From contig NZ_CP121648.1 of the NCBI RefSeq assembly GCF_029714205.1, positions 3,118,001 to 3,182,000 on the forward strand: DNA of 64,000 bases, in the 5' to 3' direction. Positions within the stretch are counted from its first letter, which is position 1, and each line of letters starts with the position of its first letter. Shown in pieces: positions 56,353-64,000 of the stretch. The DNA comes from Methylobacterium sp. CB376 (GTDB lineage: Bacteria > Pseudomonadota > Alphaproteobacteria > Rhizobiales > Beijerinckiaceae). Made by a program: the position numbers and the translations under genes. The notes below the pieces were generated by a model. It was not told where the DNA came from. It saw only the letters and a list, made by a program, of their open reading frames with translations, and did not search any database.

Positions 56353-56653
56353 CTCTATGCTCTCAACCTGAAGCCGACTGATACTGACTATCTCAGTTTA
56401 AAATTCTACTAGTTTGCAAAACGTAAATATACCGAATTGATCAGCAAATTTTGACCGGAGCCGCCGAAGCGGCGGCACCGAACTTCAGCACTACCTTCGA
56501 AGATAACGAATCCGAGTTCCTCATCAAATTTGGATCGAGGCCCATGCACATGGCTGTGCTCTCAACATCCGTATTTCGGCGCCCGCCCCCGCGTCCACGG
56601 CAGCCGCTCCTTGAGCTTGGATCGAGGCAGCCGGCCGCGACGTGGGGGCGAGA
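56353..56653. other. No recognisable gene
   Basis: AT-rich at the left, GC-rich at the right; nothing identified. Confidence 0.4.
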
Positions 56654-56833
56654 TCAGAAGCTGGAGGCCAGCTTCGTCAGGAGCAGGAACCCAGCCGCCA
56701 CGATCGCCAACACGATCGCGACGCCCGCGAACATCAGGTCGCTGTAGCCGGTACATAGCGGGTAGCCGAGCGCGTCCGGCACTTTGCACGGCAGCGAACC
56801 GAGATCCTGCAGCAGCTTCTCAAGCTTCGTCAT
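56654..56833 (-). CDS. Small membrane protein, 59 residues
   Basis: ATG 56833 follows a gaggtg site. The product starts MTKLEKLLQDLGSLPCKVPD, then has one hydrophobic helix (LMFAGVAIVLAIVAAGFLLL) and a short tail (TKLASSF). It is a predicted single-pass membrane peptide with two cysteines on the N-terminal side. I know no family. It reads divergently from the PilZ-type gene at 57049. Confidence 0.6.
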   Translation of the reverse strand: MTKLEKLLQDLGSLPCKVPDALGYPLCTGYSDLMFAGVAIVLAIVAAGFLLLTKLASSF

Positions 56834-57048
56834 CGCGCACCTCGACCTGCCTCCCTGACGAGGGACGGATCGCCCCCGCCCGCAGTCTTGATCCCATCCG
56901 GCACAGATACGTTCGTCGCCCTCTAGTTCGCGTTCTGGTACTTGGTCGGTCCTGCGCTCATGGTGTCATCACACAGAGTAACAACTCGTTACTGGTCCCG
57001 TCCCTCTCCTGCTTGAGGTGCAATCAACCTCGCAGGACGTCTAAATCT

Positions 57049-57327
57049 ATGGCCGGGACGGTGACCTCCCGAAACGAGGATAGGAGGGCGGCCGAGCGCG
57101 CGCCGAGGTTCCCGCAAGGCCGGGTGCTGCTGCCCGGCGTTGAGCCGGTCAAGTGCCTCGTCCGGGACAGAACGACAACGGGGGCCAAGCTCGGCCTCGC
57201 GGCGGAGGTCGCGCTGCCCCTCGCCTTCAAGCTGCTGCTGATTGAGGAAGATGGGGAGCTCCCGGTCGAGGAGCGCTGGCGGCGCGGAGACTGGGTCGGC
57301 GTCCAATTTCGCCCGAGCAGCCCGTGA
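57049..57327 (+). CDS. PilZ-like small protein
   Basis: From ATG 57049 the 92-residue product has EDRRAAERAPRFPQGRVLLP and a beta-rich core (VEPVKCLVRDRTTTGAKLGL, then WRRGDWVGVQFRPS) matching the degenerate PilZ domains common in alphaproteobacteria. The c-di-GMP motif RxxxR is only partly kept (RRAAERAPR). It is convergent with the second PilZ gene. Ligand binding is uncertain. Confidence 0.75.
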   Translation: MAGTVTSRNEDRRAAERAPRFPQGRVLLPGVEPVKCLVRDRTTTGAKLGLAAEVALPLAFKLLLIEEDGELPVEERWRRGDWVGVQFRPSSP

Positions 57328-57348
57328 CAGGATCGGTGCGCTGGCCGG

Positions 57349-57621
57349 CTAATCGTTCAGGACCTCGGGAGCGTCCCGCTTCTCCACGAACGAAACCCCG
57401 ACGTGGGTCCCGTCCTGCCAGATCTTTCTGACGGGACGGGACCTGGGTTCCTGGCCGATCCTCAATTCGAAGCGCCGCGCGACCTCCGTGTGGCGAGGAA
57501 GCTCGAGCGTGGCACCCGTGCGGGAGAGGCCGGTGATCACGCAGGCCAGGGTGCCTTCGAGGAGGCAGACAGCACCGGGCAGCCGGGTGCGGGCGCGGGG
57601 GGACGTGCGTCGCTCGAACAT
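57349..57621 (-). CDS. PilZ domain protein
   Basis: The 90-residue protein MFERRTSPRARTRLPGAVCL has the N-terminal RRTSPRARTR patch and the later LSRTGATLELP, which correspond to the RxxxR and [DN]xSxxG c-di-GMP motifs, although the second is changed to SRTG. The end (WQDGTHVGVSFVEKR) is the usual PilZ barrel closure. Two adjacent PilZ genes and a GGDEF gene nearby suggest c-di-GMP linked regulation. Confidence 0.85.
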   Translation of the reverse strand: MFERRTSPRARTRLPGAVCLLEGTLACVITGLSRTGATLELPRHTEVARRFELRIGQEPRSRPVRKIWQDGTHVGVSFVEKRDAPEVLND

Positions 57622-58259
57622 GCCAACCGGTGTGGCGGCAATCCCTTAAGGTACTATCAAAACGACCCTCGACGGCGGCCGCGCTCAAGGTGCTCAAGCT
57701 TGACGTTCACAGGTCTATGTTCAGTGTACTCACTATCGCACGATGCGGAGCCGAGCGGCCGTCTCCGCCGCCAACGGGAGAGGTTTCGGTGTTCCTGATG
57801 ATCGCGGGCGCCTGCAGTGTCGCGAGCTGAGCGATCGTGTTCGCCCACACCAGGGTCGCCGCAACTGCCCCGCAGGCTGTGGACCTCACAGGCGACGCCT
57901 CCGCCCCCGGGCTCATCCTGTCGCGCCAGACGTACTTGGCCAAGCTGAATCGACTGCGCGGCCACCAGGCCTTCCGCTTCGCCTCGACCTGCAGGATGAC
58001 TCTACCGGTCAACGTCGAGCGGAAGTTGAAGCGGCCCGTGATGCCCACGTCCCGGCCCATCCTCTGAGTAGGTGGTGTCATACGACATCCGGTTGATGGC
58101 TTCGCCATCTCCTATTTCGGCAATGCGGATGCCGGCTCCGCTCAGGCGCCGCGCGGCCTAGGCCATGATACGTGACTTGCGCACAAAGTTTTTGTGTCTA
58201 AACGACAGAGTACCAAGGCGGGGCTTCCTGTCCGCCCACGCGATCAGAGTTCCACGGTC
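57622..58259. other. Gene-free segment with a dispersed repeat
   Basis: No supported gene is seen. The segment carries the third copy of the dispersed repeat at 58079-58170. Confidence 0.5.
58079..58170 (-). repeat. Dispersed repeat, about 90 bp, inverted copy
   Basis: The reverse complement matches 3620-3712: gcgcggcgcctgagcg, gccggcatccgcattg, gagatggcgaagccatcaac and cggatgtcgtatg in the same order. It is not part of any gene here. Confidence 0.75.
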
Positions 58260-58514
58260 ATGATCCCTTCCCGCTCGATCCTCGCGCGCGCCCTCGCCGT
58301 CGCCGCCCTGGCCACGACCCTGGTCGGCTACACGGCCCTGCAGGCCAGGGCGGGCACCCCCGCCGGGGCCGACCTCGGGCAGCTGGCGCAGGTCTCCGCC
58401 ACGTCCAGGACGGTCCTCTCCGACGCGCTGGCCGACAATTGCTACTACGTCGAGGAGCAGGTGATCGGCCGCTCCGGCAAGTCCCGGACCCGCCGCACGC
58501 AGGAGTGCGACTGA
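58260..58514 (+). CDS. Small exported protein, 84 residues
   Basis: The product has a signal peptide (RALAVAALATTLVGYTALQARA) followed by a short mature part with a cysteine pair and a basic end (DNCYYVEEQVIGRSGKSRTR and RTQEC). ATG 58260 is preferred over 58194 since the signal peptide then starts correctly. No family recognised; small periplasmic proteins of this kind are common in Methylobacterium-like genomes. Confidence 0.6.
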   Translation: MIPSRSILARALAVAALATTLVGYTALQARAGTPAGADLGQLAQVSATSRTVLSDALADNCYYVEEQVIGRSGKSRTRRTQECD

Positions 58515-58546
58515 TCCGCTCGGGATCACGGATCAGGGAGGCCCCC

Positions 58547-58777
58547 GTGCCCGACTTCTCGCCCGAGGCGCTGGACGACGCGGCCGGTCTCGCGCTGCTG
58601 CGCGACGTGTTGGGCGGGGTCGCTCCATCCCCCGCTCCGACCCTGGCTGGCCGGTTCGGCGTGGCGAGCGCGCCCGCTGAAGGCGCGGCCAATGCCAGTC
58701 CGCCAGTCCGCTCCGTGAAGCTGGCCCGCTTCAAGTCGGGCCGCAGGGTGCCCCCCCTGCTCGCAGCCGCCGTCTGA
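58547..58777 (+). CDS. Hypothetical protein, 76 residues
   Basis: A ggagg site precedes GTG 58547. The product (PDFSPEALDDAAGLALLRDV) is mostly helical and proline/alanine-rich, with a basic C-terminus (KLARFKSGRRVPPL). It follows the small exported protein gene by 32 bases on the same strand. Weak evidence; no family. Confidence 0.4.
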   Translation: MPDFSPEALDDAAGLALLRDVLGGVAPSPAPTLAGRFGVASAPAEGAANASPPVRSVKLARFKSGRRVPPLLAAAV

Positions 58778-58823
58778 GAGCCCCTTACACGACCTCCTTC
58801 GCCCCCGCTCAGTGGTCGAAATT

Positions 58824-59636
58824 TCAGGAGTGAAGGCGGCTCGAATAGGTGCTCCAAGCCCGGACCATCCTCCGCCCGTCTCGCGCGCGGGCAGCGGTGT
58901 TCAGCGCGGCTCCCGGGTAAGACCACCCGCACCGCGGGCTCGGCCACTCGCGCCTGGACCTGGGCCGCCTGCGGCTCACCAGCCGGTACCCTGCGTGGCT
59001 TGGCCAAGGAGCGGCGCGCCTCGTCGGCCGGCAGCGCGCGCCCGCGGGCGCGACCATGGCGGCCAGCAGCTTGCGGGTCCTGCGATCCAGGCTGGAGGAG
59101 CGCTCGGCGTCCTCAAAATCGCCGGCCCGGTGCTGGTCGCCCTCCTTGCCGGTGAACACCCCTGGTCCCTGGGCGGTGATCACGACGTCGCCGCGCCGCA
59201 GCGTGGCATCCCTCAGCAGGGCGGCCCCGGGATCCCGGCCCCTGGGCAGCAGCAGGGCGGCGTTGTCGGCCAGCTTCGGCCTGGGCGCGGGCCTCCCCAC
59301 CGTCTGCCGCAGCTTCTCGGGCCTGGGCAGGGCGGCGTAGCGCGCCTTCGGCTTCGGCTGGATCTGCGCGCGCGGCTCTCTGAGCCACGCGCGGCGGCCG
59401 GACTGCCGCCACGCCCGCCGTTGGTGGGCGGGGTAGGACTCCGCTCCGGATCCGGAGGGCTGCAGGGTGGGCCCAGGCTGCGGCGCTGGCCGGGCCCCGA
59501 TGAGGTTGTGGAACAGCAGGCCGAGCCCTTCCTCCTCGCCGGCCCGGACGTGGCCGGCCGTGGCGAGCATGAGGCACCCGGAGGTGAGTGCGACGAGCGC
59601 GCTGCGAAGTGACAGGGCCTGGAACAGCATCGGCAT
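58824..59636 (-). CDS. Hypothetical exported protein, probably frameshifted
   Basis: The N-terminus has a signal peptide (SALVALTSGCLMLATAGHVRA). The following 170 residues are basic and proline-rich and include LADNAALLLPRGRDPGAALL and RRGDVVITAQGPGVFTGKEG, then FEDAERSSSLDRRTRKLLAA. After about 59045 another frame reads more sensibly (ALPADEARRSLAKPRR and then AVRVVLPGSR), so a slip in the gcgcgcgc run at 59031-59045 probably broke the 3' end. The frame as listed ends in low-complexity arginine-rich sequence. Function unknown. Confidence 0.5.
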   Translation of the reverse strand: MPMLFQALSLRSALVALTSGCLMLATAGHVRAGEEEGLGLLFHNLIGARPAPQPGPTLQPSGSGAESYPAHQRRAWRQSGRRAWLREPRAQIQPKPKARYAALPRPEKLRQTVGRPAPRPKLADNAALLLPRGRDPGAALLRDATLRRGDVVITAQGPGVFTGKEGDQHRAGDFEDAERSSSLDRRTRKLLAAMVAPAGARCRPTRRAAPWPSHAGYRLVSRRRPRSRREWPSPRCGWSYPGAALNTAARARDGRRMVRAWSTYSSRLHS

Positions 59637-59776
59637 CTGCGCGCAGCTCGCGCGGATTGCGGGCCGGTGCGGCCCAAACGGAGGTTGGCCGATCCCGTTC
59701 CGAGAACCTGGTGTCCCGGTTTGCTTCCGGCCGGAGCTTATCGAGCTAGGCTAGACGGAAGCTTCGCGGGCCGTTG

Positions 59777-60142
59777 TCATAGGCGTGCGATCCTCACCTT
59801 GGCAACACCCGAAACACCGATCGCCCGCGCGGCCGCGTTCGAGAGGTCGATGACGCGCCCGCCCACGTAGGGACCGCGGTCGTTGATGCGCACCACCACC
59901 GAGCGACCGTTGCTGTTGTTGGTCACGCGCACGCGCGAGCCGAAGGGCAGGAAGCGGTGGGCCGCCGTGAGCGCGTGGGTGTCGAAGCGCTCACCGTTGG
60001 CGGTGCGCCGGCCGTGGAAGCCGGGGCCGTACCAGGAGGCGACGCCCGCCTGGGCCCGCGGACCGCCCTTGGCCTCGACGCCGGAGGAGCCCGTGAGGGC
60101 GGTCGCGAGGGCGCAGGCGGCCAGAAGAGCCTTGCAGGACAT
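59777..60142 (-). CDS. RlpA-like septal ring lytic transglycosylase family protein
   Basis: The 121-residue protein has a signal peptide ([19 protein letters not shown]) and a double-psi beta-barrel: [40 protein letters not shown] and [20 protein letters not shown] with the catalytic-type aspartate. There is no C-terminal SPOR domain, so it is the short form. It probably acts on or binds peptidoglycan in the periplasm. ATG 60142 or 60145 may be used. Confidence 0.9.
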   Translation of the reverse strand: MSCKALLAACALATALTGSSGVEAKGGPRAQAGVASWYGPGFHGRRTANGERFDTHALTAAHRFLPFGSRVRVTNNSNGRSVVVRINDRGPYVGGRVIDLSNAAARAIGVSGVAKVRIARL

Positions 60143-60145
60143 CAC

Positions 60146-60547
60146 GCAATCCCGTTGTTGTTATTGACAGGGCGCAACCTACCTCCAAGTATGTCCACAA
60201 TATGACTGGCGAGAACGCGGCTCCTTTCTGGCCGACCGGATCAGGCTGGACCTGATCACGGGCCGACGCTCAGGCTCCCTGGACGACAGAACTGGGGCCA
60301 GGAGGTCAAGATCAACGACGAACGTCTGCGTCACGAGCCGGGCGAGTGCGGCGATGTCGAGCGGGTGCCAGGCCCGCATCTGGTCCAGCACGCGCCCGAG
60401 ACCGACGGCGTCCGGCAGAACGAGGCGAGGCCGTCCGGTGTCGGCGCGGGGGTGAGGATGGGGCGGCATGAGCGCGCAACCCAATCCGGCGCCGCCGCTC
60501 CTGCACCGATCATGGTGAATGGGGCGTTGCCGCGATCGTGGCCCAGC
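60146..60547. other. No recognisable gene
   Basis: Four hundred bases between the RlpA-like and the helix-hairpin-helix genes contain only unsupported frames. Confidence 0.45.
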
Positions 60548-61102
60548 TTACGAGCGCACCCGGACCTGATCCCGGATCCGCTCGAAGCGGGCGCGGCTGA
60601 GCACGCGCCGGCTGACCAGTTCCTCGGCGGACCGGTAGGGCCGGCCCCGGACGATCGCCCGCCCGATCGCACCGCCGCCTCGCAGTCCGTTCAGCTCCGC
60701 CAGCGAGGCGGTGTTGAGGTCAACAAAGCTGCCGGCCACCGCCTGCGGCTCGGGCGCGATCAGGGCGGCCGTCCTGGTCGGAGTGGTGGGCTCGCTCACG
60801 GCGGCGGACGAAGCCGCGGGCGCCACGGAGCTCTGGGCCGCCGGGGGGCTCGAGGTCAGGGCCGTGCGGCTGGCCGCGTCGCGCAATCCGCTCGCGAGCG
60901 CCTGCATGTCCCCGCTCGCGGCAGGGGGGCTGGCCGCGGCGGTCTTGGAGGCCTGCGGGCCCGATCGCACGGGCCGCAGGACGGGCGAGGTGGCGTAGGC
61001 CTCGCTCAGCTCCAACCGGCCAAGGGTCACGGCGACCACACCGACGCCACCCGCGAGCACGAGCAGGGCGAACAGGCGCAGCCCGAACACGAATTTCAGC
61101 AT
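60548..61102 (-). CDS. Membrane-anchored helix-hairpin-helix protein (ComEA-like domain)
   Basis: The 184-residue protein has one N-terminal membrane helix (FGLRLFALLVLAGGVGVVAV), an alanine/proline/serine-rich spacer of about 90 residues, and a C-terminal helix-hairpin-helix domain (VDLNTASLAELNGLRGGGAI and GRPYRSAEELVSRRVLSRAR). In ComEA this domain binds DNA in uptake; here no competence partners are visible. The start is ATG 61102. It is the last of three same-strand genes for small membrane proteins (61617 to 60548). Confidence 0.82.
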   Translation of the reverse strand: MLKFVFGLRLFALLVLAGGVGVVAVTLGRLELSEAYATSPVLRPVRSGPQASKTAAASPPAASGDMQALASGLRDAASRTALTSSPPAAQSSVAPAASSAAVSEPTTPTRTAALIAPEPQAVAGSFVDLNTASLAELNGLRGGGAIGRAIVRGRPYRSAEELVSRRVLSRARFERIRDQVRVRS

Positions 61103-61182
61103 GACCTCACTCCAGGGACGCGCGGGTGGGCGTGGAGGTCTGCCCGCGTCGCGGCAGCCCTCGCGAGGGACGCGGAGCGGGC

Positions 61183-61326
61183 TCAGGCGGCGAGGCTGCC
61201 GAGGGTGAGCATGCCGAGGATAAGCAGCGCGGTCGAGCCGGCGAAGCCGGCGCCGGCGCGCAGCCACCGCGCGGCGCGCGGGGCGGCGGGAGCCTGGGCG
61301 AGGGCTGGGGCGGTCAGGACAGTCAT
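61183..61326 (-). CDS. Small membrane protein, 47 residues
   Basis: The frame from ATG 61326 encodes MTVLTAPALAQAPAAPRAAR and then a single hydrophobic helix (AGFAGSTALLILGMLTLGSL). It starts seven bases after the stop of the preceding gene and lies before the helix-hairpin-helix gene, which supports it as part of a small operon. No family known. Confidence 0.55.
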   Translation of the reverse strand: MTVLTAPALAQAPAAPRAARWLRAGAGFAGSTALLILGMLTLGSLAA

Positions 61327-61332
61327 GGCGGC

Positions 61333-61617
61333 TCAGCGGGTGACCGGGCCGGGATAGACGACGCGCACGGTGCGGCGGGGCTCGCCGACGCTGCCCGCGC
61401 GAGCGGTGTCCGGGGCGGCGAGGGCAGCACCCTGGACCGGAGCGGGAGCGGTGCTCTGAAACCGGGTCACGGAGGGAGCGGCCGGCGCGGAGCTGGCCCG
61501 CTCGGGCGCGAGGGTGAGGCCGGTCAGGAGGGCGCTGAGGCCGCCCACGGCACCGAGCAGGCCCAGCGAGATGGTGGATCGGCTCGGGCCGGGCACGGTT
61601 CGGGTGGTGCGGATCAT
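61333..61617 (-). CDS. Hypothetical membrane-anchored protein, 94 residues
   Basis: ATG 61617 has a ggggagg site six bases upstream. The product has a hydrophobic helix near the N-terminus (TISLGLLGAVGGLSALLTGL), an alanine/proline-rich part, and a conserved-looking end (RRTVRVVYPGPVTR). The same ending in the altered form VRVVLPGSR occurs in a second frame of the gene at 58824-59636, which suggests a shared short motif. First gene of a three-gene set. Confidence 0.6.
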   Translation of the reverse strand: MIRTTRTVPGPSRSTISLGLLGAVGGLSALLTGLTLAPERASSAPAAPSVTRFQSTAPAPVQGAALAAPDTARAGSVGEPRRTVRVVYPGPVTR

Positions 61618-61850
61618 CGGTGGCCTCCCCAGGGCGTTTTTGCTTAGTGCGACGTTTGATAGAGCCCAAAACGTTGGAGCGCAAGCGTAATCCAGAACTA
61701 GGCCGTTCGGACGATGCTCTGCGTGGTGGACGCGGCCTCGCTGCAGGCGGGCGGAGGTGCCGAAAGAATGAGCTTGTGCTCTAAACGTCGTCGTGCGATT
61801 TCAGCTCCTGGATGCGCATTTGGGAATAATGCAACTTGAGAGAGTGGCTG

Positions 61851-62315
61851 ATGACGGTACCCGGCGGTGACCTGCGGCTCGACAACCAGCTCTGCTTCAG
61901 CGTCTACGCGGCCGCGCACGCCTTCACGGCCGCCTACAGGCCGCTGCTGGAGCCCTTCGGCCTGACCTACCCGCAGTACCTGGTGCTGCTGGTGCTCTGG
62001 GAGCGGGACGGCGTGAACCTGAAGGAGATCGGTCGGCGCCTGCAGCTGGATGCGGGCACGCTGACGCCGCTGCTCAAGCGCCTGGAGGTGAGCGGCTACG
62101 TGCGGCGGCTTCGCGATCCCGAGAACGAACGTCAGCTGCGCCTGGAGCTGACCAGGGCGGGCCGGAGCCTGCGGGAGCGGGTCGGTGAGGCCCGGGAGCG
62201 GATCGTGTGCGCGCTCGGCGGGTGTGAGGAGCCGATCCAGGAGCTGAAGGAGGGGCTGCTGGGGATCATCCCGAAGCTGCGCCGCCTGGAGGGGAAGCGG
62301 TCCGTCCCCGATTGA
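61851..62315 (+). CDS. MarR-family regulator, OhrR-like
   Basis: From ATG 61851 the protein of 154 residues starts with [20 protein letters not shown], placing a cysteine where OhrR has its peroxide-sensing cysteine, and continues with [20 protein letters not shown], the winged-helix part [20 protein letters not shown] and [20 protein letters not shown]. OhrR represses an organic hydroperoxide reductase gene (ohr); no ohr gene is in view. Its own operator was not identified. The gene is divergent from the small membrane protein set. Confidence 0.88.
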   Translation: MTVPGGDLRLDNQLCFSVYAAAHAFTAAYRPLLEPFGLTYPQYLVLLVLWERDGVNLKEIGRRLQLDAGTLTPLLKRLEVSGYVRRLRDPENERQLRLELTRAGRSLRERVGEARERIVCALGGCEEPIQELKEGLLGIIPKLRRLEGKRSVPD

Positions 62316-62471
62316 CGCCGACGAGCCCGTGCTGCCGCGCCGTCCCTGCCCGGCATGCAGTGTGTGGGGTGAGCCATATCGGGCCGAACGAGGCCGACCG
62401 AATCGGAGGGTTGGGCGTCGGCGTTCCGGGCACCTGGCGCGACCACGCGCGCAAGGCGCCTCCGTTTGGAA

Positions 62472-63791
62472 TTACTGCACCAGCTTGATCGTGCGCTTGG
62501 TGGTGTTGCCGACCCCTTCCGGCACGGGGATGTCCGTCACGCCGTAGTTCGAGTTCAGGTAGAGGCTCGGACCGTCGAAGAACTCCACCTGACGCGCCAC
62601 GATGATGGTGTACGCTGAGCGATCAGCAACGGGGTTGTTCGCGTCGATGATCAGGCGACCGGCCGGCAGGTAGATCGTGCCCAGCAGGTTGCGGGCGTTG
62701 TTGCTGATGATCCGGTACTGCCGCATCGGCGGTGAGCCCGGTGGTGGCGGAGGCGGCGGAAGCTTGGTGTCGGACTGGACCACCACCGGCGCCGTCACGG
62801 TCCGGTTCTCGAAGAACAGCAGGCCCGCCATCGGGCCGTCCTTCGGCGCGGTCAGGTCGATGCTGCTCCTGATGTCGAACAGCACCCCGCCGGCGTCCCC
62901 GGTGAAGTAGAAGCCGACGTTCTGCCCGGAGATCGCCCCGTCCTTGTCGACCACGAGCGGGCCGTTGTCGATCACGTACACCCCGGCCCCGAAGGTGACC
63001 TGGGCGCCGTTGGTGACCTTCAGCCCCTTGCAGTACACCCCCGGCAGCAGCAGCAGCGTCGGCGTCTTCGCTCCGTCGACCACGAGCTGGTCGGGGAAGG
63101 TGCAACTCGGCAGCGGGGGCGGCATGCGCGCGGCGAGCGGATCGGGCCGGGCGGGACAGCCGGTCTGCAGCAGGCCCTTGACGTAGGCCCGTCCCTTGCT
63201 GATGCCGCCCGCCGAGCAGATCAGCGCGGCGTCGACCGTCGCCCCGTCCTCCAGGTGCACCGCGGCCTTGTCGCTGGAATTGCCGAACAGCCCGCAGCTG
63301 GTGGCGACGACGTTGGCGTTCTTGTGCAGGTGCATGGCGTCGGCGTGGCTGTCGTCCAGCGTCAGCAGGCACACGCGGGTGGATCCGGAGAGCTCGCCCG
63401 TGGCCTGCGCGCTGAGCTCCATGGTCGGCATGGTGAGCAGGCGACCGAACAGGCTGCGCACGGTCTCGCGGATCTCGACCTGAACCCAGCCGCGCCGGTT
63501 CTGCACGCGAGCCGTGGCGCGGGTGACGGCGGGGTCGGTTCCGCCGGCCGCCTCGTAGGCCGTGCGCACCGCCAGGTTCCGGACGTAGGTGTCCGAGCCG
63601 GCAATGGTCAGCTCACCCGCGGCGGCGAGCGCGGCCGTGTCGACGGCCTTCTGCAGCTCGGTCCTTCGCTTGTGGATGCGGGCGTATTCGAGGGCGGCGC
63701 CGGAGCCGGCCACCAGCATCGGCAGGCACAGGCCGAGGATCAGCGCCGCAGCCCCGGCCCGGTCCGCAAGAAAGGTTTTCAGTGACCGCAT
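62472..63791 (-). CDS. TadG-like pilus assembly/secreted surface protein
   Basis: The 439-residue protein has the TadE/TadG N-terminus: a hydrophobic helix (ALILGLCLPMLVAGSGAALE) followed by YARIHKRRTELQKAVDTAAL. The rest is extracytoplasmic and beta-rich, with a proline/glycine stretch and cysteines (CLLTLDDSHADAMHLHKNAN, VVDGAKTPTLLLLPGVYCKG). In Tad systems such minor pilin-like proteins assist Flp pilus assembly, but no other tad gene is in the window, so this may be a stand-alone member. ATG 63791 is selected; the longer frame to 63920 is not supported. Confidence 0.85.
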   Translation of the reverse strand: MRSLKTFLADRAGAAALILGLCLPMLVAGSGAALEYARIHKRRTELQKAVDTAALAAAGELTIAGSDTYVRNLAVRTAYEAAGGTDPAVTRATARVQNRRGWVQVEIRETVRSLFGRLLTMPTMELSAQATGELSGSTRVCLLTLDDSHADAMHLHKNANVVATSCGLFGNSSDKAAVHLEDGATVDAALICSAGGISKGRAYVKGLLQTGCPARPDPLAARMPPPLPSCTFPDQLVVDGAKTPTLLLLPGVYCKGLKVTNGAQVTFGAGVYVIDNGPLVVDKDGAISGQNVGFYFTGDAGGVLFDIRSSIDLTAPKDGPMAGLLFFENRTVTAPVVVQSDTKLPPPPPPPGSPPMRQYRIISNNARNLLGTIYLPAGRLIIDANNPVADRSAYTIIVARQVEFFDGPSLYLNSNYGVTDIPVPEGVGNTTKRTIKLVQ

Positions 63792-64000
63792 CACCGGAGG
63801 TCCCGCTCCCGCCCCAAGCTTGGGCCGAACTGGAAAGGTTGGATTTCTGATCGTGCTCCGGCGGTGCCCGATGAGACGGGCGCCACGATGCGGCTCGCCC
63901 GGTCTCGGGCGACGCCGCAACCGGCGCGCGGGGAGGCTCCGTCACCCCGTGGCGATACGCCGATCACGCCGGCCGGGAGCCGGGTTACTGGGTCAGTCGC
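63792..64000. other. No recognisable gene at the right edge
   Basis: The last 209 bases hold the leader of the TadG-like gene and unsupported frames only. Confidence 0.4.

Noticed and set aside
58258..59007. 249-residue minus-strand frame
   Set aside because: Only its first 40 or so residues make sense, as the shifted end of the gene at 58824-59636; the rest is a shadow of two small plus-strand genes.
1..64000. CRISPR array or cas genes
   Set aside because: No regularly spaced direct repeats and no Cas-like protein were found.
1..64000. Clustered anti-phage defence system
   Set aside because: The nucleotide cyclases might suggest a signalling defence system, but none has the CD-NTase fold and no linked effector such as a nuclease or pore protein is present; they are class III cyclases.

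Overview
The window is GC-rich DNA of an alphaproteobacterium, most likely a Methylobacterium-like rhizobial-order bacterium. This is an inference from the gene content: a PQQ-type soluble sugar dehydrogenase paired with a c-type cytochrome, many GAF and hybrid histidine kinases, REC-linked class III nucleotide cyclases, a DUF6494 protein, PilZ and TadG-like proteins, and many IS5, IS630, IS30, IS110 and IS3 elements. No rRNA, CRISPR array or replication origin was seen.

Layout. 1-3366 holds the 3' part of a formamidase/acetamidase gene and a zinc/manganese-type ABC binding protein and permease, with no ATPase gene in view. 3400-6400 is scarred DNA: a dispersed repeat, the tail of a cyclase-TPR gene cut by an IS5 remnant, a DUF6494 gene and a flavoprotein remnant. 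6386-8295 carries the cytochrome c and PQQ dehydrogenase genes, followed by a duplicated block that ends in a truncated tRNA-Arg. 9171-15108 has a cupin gene, a winged-helix TPR regulator, an IS5 element with an IS630 element inserted in its target duplication, and a DsbA-family (FrnE-like) gene.

15117-26571 is a dense signalling cluster. One operon has a GAF histidine kinase (split by an IS30 element), a single-domain response regulator and a REC-nucleotide cyclase. A second has a periplasmic DUF3365 c-type haem protein, a large hybrid histidine kinase and a single-domain REC protein. A second REC-cyclase gene converges on the second operon.

26687-29290 has decayed DsbA and MFS genes, an intact TcuA-like FAD dehydrogenase, and an intact tRNA-Arg(CCG). 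An intact tyrosine integrase follows. A second intact, identical tRNA-Arg lies at 47651-47727 beside a broken integrase. The 18.5 kb between them looks like a genomic island. It holds an AT-rich segment, a decayed phage/plasmid-type primase-helicase, an IS110 element, a cyclase-TPR gene, an RTX repeat protein, an ABC-type substrate-binding protein and an outer-membrane protein.

47728-64000 is closer to ordinary chromosome: a PRC-barrel protein, a transketolase fragment, an antiporter-USP plus MscS operon, a diguanylate cyclase, a REC protein, two convergent PilZ-type genes, an RlpA-like protein, a three-gene set of small membrane proteins with a ComEA-like helix-hairpin-helix protein, an OhrR-like MarR regulator and a TadG-like protein. 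Recurrent features of the window are cyclic-nucleotide and phosphorelay signalling, and repeated breakage around one tRNA-Arg locus.
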